This document shows, piece by piece, positions 59,892-64,000 of a stretch of DNA of 64,000 nt. The position numbers and the translations under genes were made by a program. The stretch is from Pseudomonas saponiphila. Its GTDB lineage: Bacteria; Pseudomonadota; Gammaproteobacteria; Pseudomonadales; Pseudomonadaceae. The stretch spans positions 3,926,501-3,990,500 of the forward strand of contig NZ_FNTJ01000001.1 of NCBI RefSeq assembly GCF_900105185.1, given 5' to 3'. How positions within the stretch are numbered: the first letter of the stretch is position 1; each line of letters begins with the position of its first letter. The notes below the pieces were generated by a model that saw only the letters and a list, made by a program, of their open reading frames with translations, was not told the origin of the DNA and made no database searches.

Positions 59892-61871
59892 ATGCACAGC
59901 GGTATGTGGGAGCCCATGTCTCTCAACCTTGCGGTCAACACATCGACGTTGCCGATCATCCTGCTGCAATACGTGGCCATGGTCGGGGTCTTCAGCACCC
60001 TGCTGATGCTGCGCGAAGACGCCCAGCGCCTGATCAAGTCGAAAAAGGTCCTGCTGGGGCTGATTCTCGGAACCAGCAACGTCACCCTGATCGCCCTGGC
60101 CTCGCAGTTCATGCAGACGCCGGTGAAGGTGTTCCCGAGCAACGACATGCTGTTTCTCGCCGGTTTGCTGGGTGGCTGGTGGGGCGGCCTGGCCTGCCTG
60201 GCGCTGGTGGCGCTGGCGCGTTTCTGGTTCGCCAGCAGCGAGCTGTTCGCCGAAGCCCTGTTCAGTTTCAGCCTGATGACCCTGGGCGGCGTGCTGCTGC
60301 ACCGCTGGTTCGAATCGCGCCGCCTGTGGTCCCTGCAGTTCAAGGAAATGACCCTGGTGCTGCTGGTACGGGTCGGTGCCGCCATTGCCCCGGTGCCACT
60401 GGTCTACTGGATGGGCAGCATCGACTCGACCATCGCCGCACAGTTGCTGTCGTTGCGCTTCAGTTCGACCCTGTTCTCGCTGCCGCTGATCATCCTGATT
60501 CTCGCCATGCTGCGTCGCGAGGCAGGCTACCAGCAGGCCCAACAGCGCCTGCTGCAACAGGCGCTGACCGACCCGACCACGCAACTGCCCAATCGCCGGG
60601 CCTTGAGCATCTATCTGGAGCAACTGCTGCAACAGGGGGCGAAGATGCTCGGGCGGCACACGCTGGTCGTGGTCAAAGTCGGCAACCTCAAGGACCTGGT
60701 GGCCATTCACGGCCACGACTGGACCGATCAGTTGCTGGTCTGCCTGGCGCAGGAATTCCAGGACGGCGCCGCCCGGCATGTCCTGCTGAGCGCCACCGAA
60801 CCCAGGCCATTCATGTTCTCGGACCTGAGCCTGGCACTGGCCCTGCCCGATTGCAGTATCCGCCAGGTCGAGGAGTCGGCCCTGCTGGCCACCCTGAGGA
60901 CGACCCTGCAGGCCCGCTTGCCCAGCGACAGCGGCCTGCCTCCCACGCTGCAGTTCTGCGTGATCGACGCCTGCGCCGGCGGCAGCGCCAACATCACCTT
61001 GCGCAACATCAGCCTGGCCTTGCAGGACAGCCGCCAACCCGTGCGCTACCTGCATCAGTCGCTGATCGAACAGGCCCAGAGCAACGAACGCATCCGCCAG
61101 CAGTTGCTGGCATGGGTCCGCAGCAACGCCCCGCCGCTGCACTACCAGCCCAAGTTCTGCCTGAGCCGGGGCACGGTGATCGGCGCCGAAGCGTTGCTGC
61201 GGGCCCGGGACGAACAGGGCGCGGCCATTTCTCCGCTGCTGATTCTCGAGGTCATCCGCCACCACGACCTGCAGCACGCCTTCGAATGGTCGACCATCGA
61301 AGCGGTCATTCGTGACGCCCGGCGCTACATCGACGCCGGCTTGTCGGGGCCCCTGGCGGTGAACGTCTCAGCCTCGACCCTGAGCGATGCCAACTTTGCC
61401 GTGCTGCTGATACGGCGCCTCAAGGAGAGCGGCCTGCCCGGCCACCGCCTGACCCTGGAACTGACCGAAAACACCCTGCTGCAGGACACCCGCCAAGTGG
61501 CCCACAACATGCTCCTGCTCAAGGATCACGGCGTGACCCTGTCCCTGGACGACTTCGGCACCGGCTATTCGGCGCTGAGCATCCTGGCCAAATACCCCTT
61601 TGCGGAAGTGAAGATCGATCACTCGATGATTTCGCTGCTGCACTACGAACGGATGCGCACCGCCGTCTCCATCGCCCAGGAAAGCGCCCGCCTGTACCAG
61701 GCGACGCTGACCGCCGAAGGGGTCGAGACTCAGGAGCAGATCGATATTCTGCGCAGCATTGGCATTGGCTGTGCCCAGGGGTACTTCTTCTCGCCGGCGG
61801 TGCCTCTGGCGCAATTGATTGAACTGGGGATCGAGTGTGAGCGCGGGCAGGGTGAAAAGCCGGGGCAGTGA
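59892..61871 (+). CDS. Membrane c-di-GMP phosphodiesterase: degenerate GGDEF plus EAL
   Basis: 659-residue membrane signalling protein. About six N-terminal helices (about 20-205) resemble a 5TM/7TM sensor. A GGDEF domain (about 215-385) keeps ALTDPTTQLPNRRAL but not the GG(D/E)EF loop, so it is probably inactive. The EAL domain (about 405-650) has GAEALLRARDEQG, VNVSAS, ELTEN, DDFGTGYS, KIDHSM and AEGVET, i.e. the metal and catalytic residues are intact. It should hydrolyse c-di-GMP. An ATG 24 bases later is an alternative start. Confidence 0.93.
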   Translation: MHSGMWEPMSLNLAVNTSTLPIILLQYVAMVGVFSTLLMLREDAQRLIKSKKVLLGLILGTSNVTLIALASQFMQTPVKVFPSNDMLFLAGLLGGWWGGLACLALVALARFWFASSELFAEALFSFSLMTLGGVLLHRWFESRRLWSLQFKEMTLVLLVRVGAAIAPVPLVYWMGSIDSTIAAQLLSLRFSSTLFSLPLIILILAMLRREAGYQQAQQRLLQQALTDPTTQLPNRRALSIYLEQLLQQGAKMLGRHTLVVVKVGNLKDLVAIHGHDWTDQLLVCLAQEFQDGAARHVLLSATEPRPFMFSDLSLALALPDCSIRQVEESALLATLRTTLQARLPSDSGLPPTLQFCVIDACAGGSANITLRNISLALQDSRQPVRYLHQSLIEQAQSNERIRQQLLAWVRSNAPPLHYQPKFCLSRGTVIGAEALLRARDEQGAAISPLLILEVIRHHDLQHAFEWSTIEAVIRDARRYIDAGLSGPLAVNVSASTLSDANFAVLLIRRLKESGLPGHRLTLELTENTLLQDTRQVAHNMLLLKDHGVTLSLDDFGTGYSALSILAKYPFAEVKIDHSMISLLHYERMRTAVSIAQESARLYQATLTAEGVETQEQIDILRSIGIGCAQGYFFSPAVPLAQLIELGIECERGQGEKPGQ

Positions 61872-62183
61872 TGGGGCTTTTCGATTTATGGATCAGGCCT
61901 ATCCCCCTCCGTAGGAGCTGGCTTGCCAGCGAAGGCGTCCGCCCGGGCGATGCATGCCTCACGGCCCTCTTCGCCCTCTTCGCCCTCTTCGCCGGCAAGC
62001 CGGCTCCTACATATAGTGACTCGCCGTAAGGGCGAAACCCCATCCCCCTGCCCCCCAACCCCGCCCCATTTCAGGGCATTTTGCTATCAGACAATTTTTC
62101 ACTAGACATGTAGCGTCCATTACATAAATATCAATTTCGCCTTTTCATGAAATAAAACCGACATCACCTTCCAAGGCACCCCG
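61872..62183. other. Intergenic region with an expanded REP pair
   Basis: 312 bases between the EAL gene and the RpiR gene. The REP pair at 61911-62011 has three tandem copies of CCCTCTTCG in its middle. At 62018-62040 the GACTCGCCGTAAGGGCGAAA block seen at 26394 recurs. AT-rich DNA at about 62110-62160 probably holds the RpiR promoter. Confidence 0.65.
61911..62011. repeat. REP pair with triplicated nine-base insert
   Basis: GTAGGAGCTGGCTTGCCAGC arm, then CCTCTTCGC repeated three times (about 61971-62000) before the opposite arm CCGGCAAGCCGGCTCCTAC. Other REP pairs in the window have one copy of that unit. Confidence 0.85.
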
Positions 62184-63038
62184 ATGCCCTCTCTCAAAGA
62201 CCTGATCACCGACTCGGCCCTCGACCTGACGCCCGCAGAGCGCAAGGTGGTGCGCGCGCTGCTCGACCACTACCCGCGCAACGGCCTGGGGCCGATGTCG
62301 CGTCTGGCGGAGCACGCAGGCGTCAGTGATCCGACCATAGTGCGGCTGGTGAAGAAGCTCGGTTTCAGCGGCTACGGCGAGTTCCAGGAAGCCCTGCTCA
62401 GCGACATGGACGACCGCCTGCGGTCCCCCAGCACCCTGCTCCGCCCCCGGGCGCAAGTGGCCCAGGGCGACACCTGGGGCCGCTACCTGGCGGACAGCCA
62501 GCGCGCCCTGCAGGACACCCAGGCCCTGACCCAGCCCGAAGACGTGCGCGTGCTCGTGAACTGGCTGCAGGACAGCCGCCACGCGCTGTACTGCTTCGGC
62601 GGACGCTTCAGCAGTTTCCTCGCCCACTACCTGCTCAACCACCTGCGCCTGATGCGTCCCGGCTGCCTGCTGCTGGAAGACAATGCGCAACTGCCGGACC
62701 GCCTGTTCGATATCCAGCGCCAGGACCTGGTGCTGCTGTTCGACTACCGCCGCTATCAGTCCCAGGCGCTGCGGGTGGCCAGCGCGGCCAAGGCACGCCA
62801 TGCCCGGGTGGTGCTGTTCACCGACATTTATGCCTCGCCGCTGCGCGAGCTGGCGGACCTGATCATCAGCGCCCCGGTGGAATCCCTGTCGCCCTTCGAC
62901 ACCCTGGTGCCGGCGCTGGCCCAGGTCGAGGCGCTGATCGCCTGCCTGACCCCGCGCAGCGCCGATCTTGATCAACGCCTGGAGGGCATCGATGCCCTGC
63001 GGGCGCAATTCGATACCCATGTGCTGGAGGAGAAATAA
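62184..63038 (+). CDS. MurR/RpiR-family transcriptional regulator
   Basis: 284-residue regulator. The N-terminal HTH_6 domain has LTPAERKVVRALLDHYPRNGLGPMSRLAEHAGVSDPTIVRLVKKLGFSGYGEFQEAL (about 15-71, shown here in outline), followed by a SIS-type domain (LYCFGGRFSSFLAHYL near 134-149, DLVLLFDYRRYQSQAL near 179-194). It normally senses a phosphorylated sugar or similar metabolite. It starts an operon with the cysteine hydrolase two bases later, so it is an autoregulated controller of that operon by position. Confidence 0.93.
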   Translation: MPSLKDLITDSALDLTPAERKVVRALLDHYPRNGLGPMSRLAEHAGVSDPTIVRLVKKLGFSGYGEFQEALLSDMDDRLRSPSTLLRPRAQVAQGDTWGRYLADSQRALQDTQALTQPEDVRVLVNWLQDSRHALYCFGGRFSSFLAHYLLNHLRLMRPGCLLLEDNAQLPDRLFDIQRQDLVLLFDYRRYQSQALRVASAAKARHARVVLFTDIYASPLRELADLIISAPVESLSPFDTLVPALAQVEALIACLTPRSADLDQRLEGIDALRAQFDTHVLEEK

Positions 63039-63040
63039 GG

Positions 63041-63685
63041 ATGTTCAGCCTGCCCCACCGTTCGCCCCGCGACCTGCCCTTCGTTGTCGATCACACCGCC
63101 CTGCTGCTGGTGGACATGCAACGCGCCTGGCTGGAGCCGCAGTTCGACCCGCACTTGCAGGAGCCCGAGGGCCAAGCCTTCCTGCAGCGCGCCCGGCAAC
63201 AGGTGATTCCCAACCAGCAACGCCTGCTGGCCGCGGTGCGCGAAGCGCGGCAGAACGTGCTGCACACCCTGATCGAAAGCCTGACCGCCGACGGCCGCGA
63301 CCGCTCCCTGGACCACAAGCTGTCGAACATGCACCTGCCCAAGGGCAGCCCCCAGGCGGCGATCATCGACGAGCTGGCACCGGTGGAAAACGAGATCGTG
63401 CTGCCCAAGACCTCCTCCGGGGTGTTCAACTCCACCAACATCGACTACGTGCTGCGCAACCTGGAAACCCGCCACCTGATCGTCGCCGGGATCGTCACCG
63501 ACCAGTGCGTGGACATGGCGGTGCGCGACGCCGCCGATCGCGGCTACCTGGTGACCCTGGTGGAAGACGCCTGCGCCACCTACAGCGATGCCCGGCACCA
63601 GGCCTGCCTCAACGCGATCAAGGGCTACTGCTGGATCACCGACACTGACACCGTGCTCGGCCGCCTGCGGGAGATCCGCGGATGA
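63041..63685 (+). CDS. Isochorismatase-family cysteine hydrolase
   Basis: 214-residue cysteine hydrolase. ALLLVDMQRAWLEPQFDP (about 20-37) holds the catalytic Asp, LPKTSSGVFNSTNIDYVLRN (about 124-143) the Lys, and IVAGIVTDQCVDMAVRDAADRGY (about 150-172) the nucleophile Cys. It cleaves an amide or similar bond; substrate unknown. It lies between the RpiR gene and a glutamine-synthetase-like gene whose ATG overlaps its stop (ATGA), consistent with a nitrogen-compound pathway. Confidence 0.92.
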   Translation: MFSLPHRSPRDLPFVVDHTALLLVDMQRAWLEPQFDPHLQEPEGQAFLQRARQQVIPNQQRLLAAVREARQNVLHTLIESLTADGRDRSLDHKLSNMHLPKGSPQAAIIDELAPVENEIVLPKTSSGVFNSTNIDYVLRNLETRHLIVAGIVTDQCVDMAVRDAADRGYLVTLVEDACATYSDARHQACLNAIKGYCWITDTDTVLGRLREIRG

Positions 63686-64000
63686 GCCGCGGCCAGGGCA
63701 TCGAGGCCCTGACGCCGGTGGCCATGACCAGCCTGGTCACCACCGACCTGATCGGCGTCACCCGCGGCCGCTCGTTCCCCAGCGACGAGCTGGAGCGCTA
63801 CCGGCTCGGCGGCTGCGGCTGGGTGCCGGCCAACAGCGCCCTGACGCCCCAGGACCTGATCGCCGAGGACAACCCCTGGGGCGCCTACGGCGACCTGCGG
63901 CTGATTCCCGACCTGGACAGCCGGGTCAGCGTCGGACCCGGGCCGGATGCCACGGCGCCGCCCCTGGACTTCATCCATGCCGACATTTGCGAGACTGACG
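63682..64000 (+). CDS. Glutamine-synthetase-family protein (C-terminus outside window)
   Basis: 106 codons are visible. The opening VTTDLIGVTRGRSFPSDEL (about 20-38) and SALTPQDLIAEDNPWGAYGDLRLIPD (about 52-77) match the N-terminal beta-Grasp half of glutamine-synthetase-like enzymes, with the DLRLIPD strand. Many such proteins outside GlnA are gamma-glutamyl-amine ligases. Catalytic residues lie beyond the right edge. Its ATG overlaps the stop of the cysteine hydrolase gene by four bases. Confidence 0.88.
   Translation, partial: MSRGQGIEALTPVAMTSLVTTDLIGVTRGRSFPSDELERYRLGGCGWVPANSALTPQDLIAEDNPWGAYGDLRLIPDLDSRVSVGPGPDATAPPLDFIHADICETD

Overview
The window is about 64 kb of GC-rich chromosome from a fluorescent-group Pseudomonas; the gene set and repeats would fit the P. 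protegens/P. fluorescens neighbourhood, but I cannot name a species. The evidence is a dense supply of Pseudomonas REP palindromes (core GCCGGCTTGCCGGC paired with GCTGGCAAGCCAGC), strong G/C third-position bias, small lineage-typical families (DUF6124, DUF6555, XapX, a Pseudomonas-like metallothionein) and a FecI/FecR/TonB-receptor module. One IS1380-family element (54894-56454) is the only clear mobile element.

Layout. 1-4 kb: chemoreceptor (cut by the window edge), DUF3144 protein, M50-type membrane protease, GST. 4-13 kb: an RNA-repair locus. On the minus strand, from a sigma-54 promoter at 11297-11312, lie rsr (Ro60-like TROVE protein), four tandem Y-RNA-like genes, rtcB, a HEAT-repeat gene, an unknown 210-residue gene, a RlaP-type nucleotidyltransferase and rtcA; the activator gene rtcR is divergent. 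This is the most interesting part of the window: the four RNAs share a Ro-type closing stem and an 8-bp second helix with different sequences in each, but carry from nothing to a full circularly permuted tRNA-like module. 13-18 kb: thioesterase, DUF4349 lipoprotein, a four-copy 110-bp REP array, a frameshifted HisRS-core-like gene behind a leader peptide with three consecutive His codons and a strong terminator, DUF1615 lipoprotein, LysE exporter. 18-25 kb: FAD monooxygenase, siderophore receptor with FecR/FecI and a Fur box, and a zinc-type HemB.

25-38 kb: PhzF, GSTs/phosphatase, DUF318 permease, DUF6124 protein behind a long leader hairpin, selD-selU (selenouridine tRNA modification), a nucleoside pair (Tsx-like channel and NUP protein) behind a LacI-type operator, MDR oxidoreductase, XapX, AraC regulator, DUF6555 and a metallothionein. 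38-48 kb: glcDEF glycolate oxidase, two YdcZ-type small transporters with a divergent LysR, MntH, DCC protein and a folE/chalcone-isomerase-like/DUF3833 operon. 48-59 kb: membrane protein, AraC regulator, EamA exporter, secreted proteins, an esterase, a desuccinylase-like hydrolase, a basic-amino-acid binding protein whose upstream region is split by the IS, and a rhodanese/FtrA divergent pair. 59-64 kb: cobF and a CobC-like phosphatase, a membrane GGDEF(degenerate)-EAL protein, and an RpiR regulator/cysteine hydrolase/glutamine-synthetase-like operon cut by the right edge.

Two repeat families recur: REP pairs, and a GCTGCAA heptamer arranged as inverted arrays at gene 3' ends, in some cases supplying the C-terminal codons of the adjacent gene. 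All assignments come from reading the sequence; no database search was run.
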